Made by a program: the position numbers and the translations under genes. Under the pieces are notes generated by a model. That model saw only the letters and a program-made list of their open reading frames with translations, was not told where the DNA came from and made no database searches. From Anaerolineae bacterium (GTDB taxonomy: Bacteria; Chloroflexota; Anaerolineae; B4-G1; SLSP01), in NCBI GenBank assembly GCA_021159805.1, contig JAGHDT010000591.1:1-7215 (forward strand): 7,215 nt of DNA, given 5' to 3'. How positions within the stretch are numbered: the stretch's first letter is position 1; each line of letters opens with the position of its first letter. Of the stretch, positions 1-4,905 are shown one piece after another.

Positions 1-37
1 CGAGAGGAGGTCACCGTAGCGGTCTCCGAAGTAACCC
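1..37. repeat. 37-bp direct repeat, copy 1, at the window edge
   Basis: Bases 1-37 are identical to 463-499; base 38 (a) differs from base 500 (g). The copies are 462 bp apart, exactly 154 codons, so both read in the same frame of the aminotransferase. Because the copy sits at the extreme edge, an assembly join or a chimera at a short shared GGTTACTTC string is the simplest explanation. A true internal duplication is the alternative. Confidence 0.95.
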
Positions 38-759
38 ACCCTGCGGCCCTCATAGGCCGCCATAATCGGCAGCCAGTTGGCCCAATCCGCATAGTAGTTG
101 GCAACAGGGGTCTTGCGGGCGTGGAATGCGTCCATAGCACGCGGGCCGGCAACCACCAGCGCCAGTCCCGGCGGCGTGCCGACGGCCTTCTGCGAAGCGG
201 TCAGCGCCACGTCGACACCCCAGTCGGTCATCCGCAGCCTCTCGCCGGCCACCGAACAGACACCATCGACGATGAAGAGGGTATCACGGGCGCGTGCCAG
301 ATTGGCCAGGCCCTCAACATCCGTGACGACGCCCGTCGAGGTGTCCACGTGGGTCACCGTAATGAGCTTGTAGTCGTCCGCCGCCAGGGCGTCCGCGACT
401 GCATCCAGCGTGGGGCGGTCCCCGATCTCCGCGCGCACGTACGTTACTTCAGCCCCGTAGCGCGAGAGGAGGTCACCGTAGCGGTCTCCGAAGTAACCCG
501 TGTTGACGACCAGGGCCTTATCGCCCGGCTCCACCATGTTGGCGCCGGCTAGGTCCATCGCCAGGGTGCCCGATCCTGCTACGATGAAGGGCTGGCCGTC
601 GGGACAGAGGAAAACATCGCGCATCCGCTCCAGCGCCTGGCCAAAGGCCTCAATGAAATCCGGGGCAATGTGGCTGGTCGTCGGCGCGCCCATCGCCTGA
701 ATGACAGCGGGCTCGAACTCAATCGGTCCGGGAATCATCAGCAGTTTGCGGTCTTTCAT
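1..759 (-). CDS. Class V aminotransferase, alanine/serine-glyoxylate type (3' end missing)
   Basis: PLP-dependent transaminase of fold type I, class V, probably cytoplasmic. The 253 visible residues start at an ATG (759) that follows an AAGGAG ribosome-binding site at 768-773 with an 8-base spacer. Residues 10-15 (PGPIEF) match the usual family opening. IVDGVCSV has the Asp (D165) expected to contact the pyridine nitrogen, and ASQKAVGTPPG carries the Schiff-base lysine K191. Family members usually run to about 360-390 residues, so roughly the last third is absent. The protein looks normal to about residue 244 (AYEGRR then GYF). It then repeats residues 88-99 (GYFGDRYGDLLS) as residues 242-253, where the family usually has a YFxTP-type motif. 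The last 11 or so residues are therefore suspect (see the repeat entry). The gene lies 115 bp downstream of the TIM-barrel gene on the same strand and is probably co-transcribed. Substrates cannot be told apart by eye: alanine, serine or another amino donor with glyoxylate or pyruvate is possible. Confidence 0.9.
   Translation of the reverse strand, partial: MKDRKLLMIPGPIEFEPAVIQAMGAPTTSHIAPDFIEAFGQALERMRDVFLCPDGQPFIVAGSGTLAMDLAGANMVEPGDKALVVNTGYFGDRYGDLLSRYGAEVTYVRAEIGDRPTLDAVADALAADDYKLITVTHVDTSTGVVTDVEGLANLARARDTLFIVDGVCSVAGERLRMTDWGVDVALTASQKAVGTPPGLALVVAGPRAMDAFHARKTPVANYYADWANWLPIMAAYEGRRVGYFGDRYGDLLS
463..499. repeat. 37-bp direct repeat, copy 2, inside the aminotransferase gene
   Basis: This is the exact partner of bases 1-37. 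It encodes residues 88-99, in a context (VVNTGYFGDRYGDLLSRYGAEV) that fits the family well. This copy is therefore likely the native one, and the edge copy the misplaced one. Confidence 0.95.
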
Positions 760-835
760 GGTCTACACTCCTTGTGTGGTTTGGTAAGCTGCAGGGGATA
801 AGGGATATGGTAGCCGGGATAGTGATCCGGATGCA

Positions 836-854
836 TCGTGAATTGTGAATCGTG
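836..854. repeat. Heptamer microrepeat downstream of the TIM-barrel gene
   Basis: The plus strand reads TCGTGAA, TTGTGAA, TCGTG: a 7-bp unit repeated about 2.7 times with one variable base. It lies about 20 bases past the stop codon of the minus-strand gene ending at 875, within the 115-bp gap before the aminotransferase. A second 7-bp microrepeat of different sequence sits at 4876-4894, in the same position relative to the GH127 stop. Confidence 0.7.
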
Positions 855-874
855 TAACTTCAACATCTTCTTGC

Positions 875-1780
875 CTAACCATCGTACGGCCCATAGGTCG
901 CGCGAAGCCAGCGCAGCCACGGGCGAACACCGGGGTCATCCGGAGTCCCCTCACCGCCCGGATGGTGACGGGGCCCCTGCGGTGGAGGTGCTTGCAGCCA
1001 GGTCGAGGCCAACATATAGCCGTGCCCGGCATCGAAGTGCTCCGCAGCAACCCAGATCTGGGCAGCCCGCATCTCGGGGGTATAGACGCCGGCGTTGAGA
1101 TAACCGTAGAAGCCCTCACACTTGCTGTACGGGCCCCAATAGCCACCTGGGACGCCGGGTGGCGAGCCCTCGCTCTCGATATAAGGACGATCAGGAACCG
1201 GGTTCGCGAAGTGCAGCGCCAGGTCTGCCTCTGCAGGTGGATCTCTCCGGAAGTTGGTGCCGATCACCCATCCGGGACCGGCCTCCTTCCCCGCCAGCAC
1301 CAGAGCGCGGTTGTCGAACCCCTCTTTACGCAGCGCCATCCCCTCATTGTCCACGTCGACCAGCGTGTTGAGGTAATCGTGCTCAGCCAGCCAGGCCACC
1401 GTATTGCGCACGGCAGCATTGGCCTCAGCCTGGGTCCAGGATTCCCACTTCGCCCGGGAATTACCCCAGTAGAGACAGCCTACCAACACCACCATCCCGA
1501 GCCCATCTGCCGCCTCGATGATCCGGCCCATACGTGTGGCATAGACAGGATCAAGCGTGCCATCCTCCCGGTACCCGCGCACGTCGCCAAAGCGAGACCC
1601 CATGAAGAAGATGCTCACAGTGTTGATGCCATAGGCAGCGAAGACCGGTAGGTGCAGAATCAGGCTGTCGCTCGCCGCATCCGTCACCAGTGCATTCGAA
1701 CAACGTAGCCCACGAACCACGAGGGGACGATTGTCCAGCAGCGTCGCTGTACCGGAGACGGAGAATCGATGTCGCGTCAC
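875..1780 (-). CDS. Putative glycoside hydrolase, TIM-barrel (clan GH-A-like), 301 aa
   Basis: Probably a cytoplasmic (beta/alpha)8-barrel glycosidase; no signal peptide or membrane segment is visible. The GTG start at 1780 follows an AAAGGA ribosome-binding site with a 7-base spacer (GATCTGAC region). Residues 1-25 form a beta-rich opening ending in VVRGLRCSN, like the first strand of GH5/GH2-type barrels. AAYGINTVSIFF (about 48-59) and GLGMVVLVGCLYWG (93-106) look like barrel strands. The Asn-Glu pair at 145-146 (LVDVDNEGM) fits the strand-4 acid/base of clan GH-A. YIESEG (200-205) offers E202 or E204 as the strand-7 nucleophile. The C-terminal stretch PPPQGPRHHPGGEGTPDDPG (265-284) is a polar, proline/glycine-rich loop before the last helix. 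At about 300 residues it is a minimal single domain. The exact family is not recognised; a non-catalytic cellulase-like barrel is possible. It is probably the first gene of a unit with the aminotransferase. Confidence 0.75.
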   Translation of the reverse strand: MTRHRFSVSGTATLLDNRPLVVRGLRCSNALVTDAASDSLILHLPVFAAYGINTVSIFFMGSRFGDVRGYREDGTLDPVYATRMGRIIEAADGLGMVVLVGCLYWGNSRAKWESWTQAEANAAVRNTVAWLAEHDYLNTLVDVDNEGMALRKEGFDNRALVLAGKEAGPGWVIGTNFRRDPPAEADLALHFANPVPDRPYIESEGSPPGVPGGYWGPYSKCEGFYGYLNAGVYTPEMRAAQIWVAAEHFDAGHGYMLASTWLQAPPPQGPRHHPGGEGTPDDPGVRPWLRWLRATYGPYDG

Positions 1781-1954
1781 GTCAGATCCTTTCTATGTGC
1801 GGACAGCACAGGAAATCCTGAGTCGCGCACGGCCTCTCACGTTGTACCAGAGAGTGCTGCGAAGCGCAAATCCGGGGGTGCACCGAAGTCAGCATCCGGC
1901 CCCCGCTCCGCAAGCGGAGACCCCTCTCTAACTCTCTGTTTAGGCCGGAGAGAT

Positions 1955-1985
1955 AGGTAACAAGTGTTCGGAGACATGGGTAACA
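1955..1985. repeat. Paired GGTAACA motifs in the IS left end
   Basis: GGTAACA occurs at 1956-1962 and again at 1979-1985, 23 bp apart, just upstream of the transposase leader. They may be subterminal transposase-binding motifs; this is inferred from position only. Confidence 0.4.
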
Positions 1986-2022
1986 GGTGAGCTAGTACAG
2001 GGGACACGTAATCTTGCACAGC

Positions 2023-2031
2023 AGGAGGTGA
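2023..2031 (+). promoter_or_regulatory. Ribosome-binding site of the transposase
   Basis: AGGAGGTGA is nearly a full anti-16S match, with AGGAGG ending 6 bases before the GTG at 2035. It supports the GTG over the internal ATG at codon 9. Confidence 0.7.
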
Positions 2032-2034
2032 CGT

Positions 2035-2694
2035 GTGCCCTGGAAGGAGAACACCACGATGTCTCTGAGAGAGGAGTTCGTAACTGCGGTTGGCCAGGAA
2101 GGTACGAACATGAGTGCCGTGTGTCGTGAGTACGGGATCAGCCGCAAGAGAGGCTACAAGTGGTTGAGGCGGTATAGCACTTGCGGAGCCGCGGGACTGC
2201 AAGATCAGTCGCGGCGTCCGTGTCACAGTCCGACTCAGACGGCGGTGGCGGTGGCAGATGTGATCGCGGCGCTGCGGGATGCGAATCCGGCGTGGGGTGC
2301 GCGGAAGCTGAAACGGCGCCTGGAAGACATAGGAGAGACTGACTTGCCGGCTGTCAGCACTATCACGGAGATCTTGCGGCGTCGCGGCAAGCTGGACCCC
2401 GCGGAAAGCCGCAAACACCAACCCTACCAGCGCTTTGAGCGTGAAGCGCCTAACGAGTTGCTGCAGATGGACTTCAAGGGCGACTTTGCCCTCACGGAAG
2501 GGGGTCGCTGCTATCCGCTGACCGTGCTGGATGATCATTCGCGCTTCCTCCTGGGGCTGTTTACGTGTTCCAATATGCGTTTCAAGACGGTGCAGCAGGC
2601 ACTAACTCAGATATTCGACCGGTACGGTTTACCCGACGGTATGCTGATGGACAACGAAGATCCCTGGAAGGGGGGGCCCCACGCACCTTACAGC
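2035..2694 (+). pseudogene. IS481-family transposase, 3'-truncated
   Basis: DDE transposase of the IS481 family, broken. The GTG start at 2035 gives MPWKE, a hallmark N-terminus of this family, and follows a strong AGGAGGTGA ribosome-binding site at 2023-2031. Residues about 24-46 (NMSAVCREYGISRKRGYKWLRRY) form the helix-turn-helix, and PAWGARKLKRRL (85-96) belongs to the second DNA-binding module. The integrase core starts at about residue 138. LLQMDFKGDF carries the first catalytic Asp (D146) and GMLMDNEDPW the second (D206). Homology fades after HAPYS (residue 220). Beyond it the open frame continues to 2952 only as the antisense of the PIN gene, so the third catalytic residue (Glu) and the C-terminal region are lost. 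Family members are usually a little over 300 residues. The protein should be inactive. Confidence 0.85.
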
Positions 2695-3148
2695 CAGACA
2701 ACTGTCTGCAAGTTGAGAACCTGGAGCGTATCATCACGCTCCAGGCACAGGTCGTTCGTTAGGAACACCGGTGCCTTCTGCGCTAGCGCCGTCATCAGAT
2801 GGATCGCATCGGGGGTAGGACAGCCACGGGAAGCACGAAGCGTAGCCATGTGCTCCATGACCGCAAGGTCAGCGTCCACCATGCCAACCCGGGAAAGCGC
2901 TGGAACAGATCTCGGTAGCGCACGAGCAGGTCGTCGTCACCAGCCTTCTTGACGCCGGTGAGCACCTCGCCAGCAGCCAGAACTGATGCGTAGGCCTGGA
3001 ATTCGCCTACAGCAATGGCACCGAAAACAGCCTGCGAGGCAGGGCCAAAACGTGGGTGACGCTCAAAGGCGTAGAAGAAGATCACGGTGTCCAAGCAGAC
3101 ACTGCCGGCGTCACGCAGTTGCTGCAATAGCGCAGTCACCCCTCCCAT
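2688..3148 (-). pseudogene. PIN-domain toxin (VapC-like), frameshifted
   Basis: PIN-domain ribonuclease of the VapC type, expected to cleave RNA with Mg2+ and to be held inactive by the upstream antitoxin. The frame from ATG 3148 gives SVCLDTVIFFYAFE (acidic residue D20) and LAAGEVLTG (E61), then leaves the family pattern after FPGLA (residue 89, about 2882). The next frame resumes at once with MVDADLAVMEH, PTPDAIHLMTAL (third acidic residue) and VFLTNDLCL (fourth), and stops at TAA 2688-2690. All four PIN acidic residues are therefore present across two frames. Adding one base near 2882-2887 restores a protein of about 153 residues, normal for the family. This is either a recent inactivating deletion or a sequencing error. 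The start overlaps the antitoxin by 13 bp and has GAGGAG at 3157-3162 upstream, suggesting translational coupling. The 3' end abuts the truncated transposase. Confidence 0.85.
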
Positions 3149-3384
3149 GACGCCCGCTCCTCGGCCAGGAAATGCTCTCCTCCGCCCAGCCGCTGCCAGG
3201 TTTCCTCACCCAAGCCATACATGTACTCAGACCAATCCTCAGGCTCGGGCAGAAGCTGGACGTTCTCTCCGTCAACGACGACCACAACTCGCCCGCCTGG
3301 CTTTATGCCCAGCGCTGCTCGCGCTTCTTTGGGAAGCACCATTTGGTTGCGACTGCTCAGCTTGACAACAACAGCAGTGACCAT
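3136..3384 (-). CDS. AbrB/MazE-fold antitoxin (VapB-like)
   Basis: Small DNA-binding antitoxin of the SpoVT/AbrB swapped-hairpin type, expected to bind the neighbouring PIN toxin and repress its own promoter. The N-terminal half, VVVKLSSRNQMVLPKEARAALGIKPGGRVVVVVDGENVQLLPEP, follows the classic pattern: a beta strand, the S-x-x-x-Q-M-V-L-P-K-E loop-helix, ALGIKPGG, then two strands. The acidic, aromatic tail (WSEYMYGLGEETWQRLGGGEHFLAEERASWEG) is the likely toxin-binding part. Two ATGs are adjacent, at 3387 and 3384. GGAGG at 3391-3395 is only 3 bases from the first and 6 from the second, so I chose 3384 (82 residues). The stop overlaps the toxin start by 13 bp, the typical order with the antitoxin first. 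Confidence 0.85.
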   Translation of the reverse strand: MVTAVVVKLSSRNQMVLPKEARAALGIKPGGRVVVVVDGENVQLLPEPEDWSEYMYGLGEETWQRLGGGEHFLAEERASWEG

Positions 3385-3390
3385 CATACA

Positions 3391-3395
3391 CCTCC
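3391..3395 (-). promoter_or_regulatory. Ribosome-binding site of the antitoxin (decides the start)
   Basis: GGAGG on the minus strand lies 3 bases from the ATG at 3387 and 6 bases from the ATG at 3384. The spacing favours the second. Confidence 0.6.
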
Positions 3396-3417
3396 GATCT
3401 ACGCTTTACTTGTGTCA

Positions 3418-3451
3418 TCTGTACAAAGTACTACACGCATTTACAAAGCAC
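3418..3451 (-). promoter_or_regulatory. Candidate toxin-antitoxin promoter with operator repeats
   Basis: On the plus strand, TACAAAGTAC (3422-3431) and TACAAAGCAC (3442-3451) form a direct repeat with one mismatch and a 20-bp period, close to two helical turns. A weak minus-strand promoter, TTGTAA (3441-3446), 17 bases, TACAGA (3418-3423), overlaps both copies. It would give a leader of about 25 bases before the antitoxin. Autoregulation through such paired sites is usual for toxin-antitoxin operons; here it is inferred from position. Confidence 0.35.
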
Positions 3452-3553
3452 GACAACCCAATCAAACACCACTCATGAGACGCAGTCCGATGCCGTTCCC
3501 ATTTGCAGGAGCGTTCGTCGAACATATACTGATGAAAAGCCACAGGAGGCTTT

Positions 3554-4648
3554 GTGGAACAGACTGACGAAGTGTCACACGAGCGTTTGAGCGCCAGCAT
3601 CACCCGGACGGGCTTGCGATTCACAGACGTTGACGACGATCCGTGGGGTAGCTTTGTGGCTTCGCCCGAACTGCGCAGCTTGATGACTGAGGAAGCTGCA
3701 CTGGGCACGGTGCCGGCCTGGGCCGAGGAGATCGTCACGCGTATGATCGGCAGCCCATTGCCACCCTGCGGCCACTACGCCTTCCCGGCTCCCGAGATCC
3801 AGATCATCGAGGCCATCGGCCAAGAGCGCTGCCCTGATTTCGTGATGGGCTGCTACACAGCCGATCCGGCGCGGAAACGGCGGTTGCAGGCCATCGTCTA
3901 CTGCCTCGACGCCTGGCTCCACAGCGCCCCACTGGAGACGGCAACCTGGGAACTAGAGCGACACAGCATCGATGGTGGGGATTGGGCCGGCATCGTCAGC
4001 CGCATCACCACCACCCTCGGCGAGCCGCACCCGCTACGCGTGCTGCTCATCGAGCGGCTCATCCACCGTCTGAGATGGTGGATCAAGGTACACTCGTGGG
4101 ACAACGACGGTCGAACGCAGTTCGGACTGGACCAGTACTTGGGCGATCCCCGCGGGGAAGGAGATTGGGGAGACTTCGGCGATCCCGAGCTGCGTGATCC
4201 CTACTTCGTCGAGCTTCGCGAGCCGGACATCGTCACGATGGAGGAACGGATCCGAACCGAGGTCACCGATGGAAAGGCCCTCCTGGTCAGGATACAGTCC
4301 ACGTGGCTCTGTGCGCCCAAAGCATTCCGCTACATCGAACGTGTGCTACTGGAGATCGGGGCCGTCGGAACGACCGACATGCCCGACTTCAACCAACGGC
4401 TTCTCGACTGCGATGACACCTATCCCGACTTCGAGCGAGCCCGGGAGTGGGAAGCAACCTTGCTGCGCAGGCTCGCGAGTTGGCTGGTTGGCGATAGCGA
4501 CGCAGTGCCCGAACTGGGACCGGTCACGCCGACCAAGCACTGGCTCGCAGGGGTGCTGCACTATCGTCTGATGCTGATGGACAATTGGAGCCGCTTCATA
4601 GGCGGACGTCCCAGGGGGCGCAGCGGCGAGGGGGGCATTCCAGGATGA
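3554..4648 (+). CDS. Uncharacterised 364-aa protein
   Basis: I do not recognise this family. The GTG start at 3554 follows AGGAGG (3544-3549) with a short 4-base spacer. A GTG at codon 7 (3572) is a possible alternative. No signal peptide or membrane segment is visible, so it is probably cytoplasmic. The sequence is acidic and tryptophan-rich, and appears mostly helical (for example LRVLLIERLIHRLRWWIKVHSW at 161-182 and KALLVRIQSTWLCAPKAFRYIERVLLEIG at 241-269). Residues 183-216 form an acidic, glycine/aspartate-rich loop (GDPRGEGDWGDFGDPELRDP). The six cysteines (72, 93, 100, 117, 253, 286) do not form an obvious zinc motif, and no nucleotide-binding or catalytic signature stands out. The last 14 residues are glycine/arginine-rich and probably disordered. 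Codon-position G/C preference and length support a real gene. It is divergent from the toxin-antitoxin pair (upstream gap 166 bp) and convergent with the GH127 gene. Confidence 0.7.
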   Translation: MEQTDEVSHERLSASITRTGLRFTDVDDDPWGSFVASPELRSLMTEEAALGTVPAWAEEIVTRMIGSPLPPCGHYAFPAPEIQIIEAIGQERCPDFVMGCYTADPARKRRLQAIVYCLDAWLHSAPLETATWELERHSIDGGDWAGIVSRITTTLGEPHPLRVLLIERLIHRLRWWIKVHSWDNDGRTQFGLDQYLGDPRGEGDWGDFGDPELRDPYFVELREPDIVTMEERIRTEVTDGKALLVRIQSTWLCAPKAFRYIERVLLEIGAVGTTDMPDFNQRLLDCDDTYPDFERAREWEATLLRRLASWLVGDSDAVPELGPVTPTKHWLAGVLHYRLMLMDNWSRFIGGRPRGRSGEGGIPG

Positions 4649-4751
4649 AGGCAGGGCAGCCATTTCTGAAACACCCGCGCCAGGTCTGGCCCCGGCAATG
4701 ATCCGTCCAGTAGGTGCCTCGGGGCCAAAAGTACTGCTATCATCTCAGAAG

Positions 4752-4784
4752 GGGCTCAAGGCTTTGCGGAAAAGCCTTGAGCCC
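4752..4784. terminator. Perfect 14-bp stem-loop between convergent genes
   Basis: GGGCTCAAGGCTTT (4752-4765) pairs perfectly with AAAGCCTTGAGCCC (4771-4784) around a 5-base loop, GCGGA. It lies about 100 bases past the plus-strand stop and about 120 past the GH127 stop, where a bidirectional terminator would be expected. Neither strand has a T-run after the stem, so it may instead stabilise mRNA 3' ends or terminate without a U-tract. Confidence 0.55.
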
Positions 4785-4808
4785 TCGGACCGCACGTCGC
4801 CTCTGAGG

Positions 4809-4858
4809 GCCGGAGCGGGCAAGATGTCGGCACGCCGCAAGATGCCCACGGTCCACAG
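4809..4858 (+). repeat. Dispersed repeat, copy downstream of the GH127 gene
   Basis: GCCGGAGCGGGCAAGATGT (4809-4827) is identical to 6978-6996. Similarity continues with small gaps to CGGTCCA (4850-4856 region versus 7014-7020). The inner 18 bases TCGGCACGCCGCAAGATG (4827-4844) also match, 17 of 18, the reverse complement of the tandem unit at 6852-6869. The copy thus links both repeat types that lie upstream of the GH127 gene. Confidence 0.8.
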
Positions 4859-4875
4859 ACCATAGGGTGACTTCG

Positions 4876-4894
4876 GACTTGAGACTTGAGACTT
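4876..4894. repeat. Heptamer microrepeat downstream of the GH127 gene
   Basis: The plus strand reads GACTTGA, GACTTGA, GACTT, then a degenerate TTGACTCC. The 7-bp unit recurs about 2.7 times and ends about 11 bases beyond the GH127 stop codon (4906-4908). Confidence 0.8.
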
Positions 4895-4905
4895 TTGACT
4901 CCTGA

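Larger units (their letters stand above)
1781..2034. other. Intergenic region between divergent genes, with IS-proximal sequence
   Basis: No gene was found in these 254 bases. The left part should hold the promoter of the minus-strand TIM-barrel gene, but only a weak candidate is visible (TTGCGC, 17 bases, TACAAC on the minus strand). A short perfect inverted repeat, CTCCGC-AA-GCGGAG, lies at 1906-1919. From about 1937 the sequence looks like the untranslated end of the adjacent insertion sequence. Confidence 0.5.
1937..2700 (+). mobile_element. IS481-family insertion sequence remnant
   Basis: It contains the upstream region and the first two thirds of an IS481-type transposase gene. The left limit is tentative: TGTTTAGG begins at 1937, and IS481-family ends typically start TGT. 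The motif GGTAACA occurs twice in the untranslated part (1956-1962 and 1979-1985), which would suit transposase-binding end sequence. The right end, the last third of the transposase and the right inverted repeat are missing, so the element is not mobile by itself. The break is at about 2690-2710, where the tail of the minus-strand PIN gene begins. Confidence 0.65.
4649..4905. other. Intergenic region between convergent genes
   Basis: These 257 bases hold no convincing gene. They contain a strong stem-loop (4752-4784), one copy of a dispersed repeat (4809-4858) and a 7-bp microrepeat (4876-4894), each listed separately. Short open frames here are made by the repeats. Confidence 0.6.

Noticed and set aside
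845..1651. Long plus-strand open frame (268 aa) opposite the TIM-barrel gene
   Set aside because: It is antisense to a gene with recognisable strand and catalytic motifs and a good ribosome-binding site. Its translation has no family features.
1837..2538. Minus-strand open frame (233 aa) opposite the transposase
   Set aside because: It is antisense to the clear IS481 transposase, including its HTH and first catalytic Asp; a shadow in GC-rich sequence.
2695..2952. Continuation of the transposase frame to 2952
   Set aside because: From about residue 221 the translation no longer resembles IS481 and is the antisense of the PIN toxin gene.
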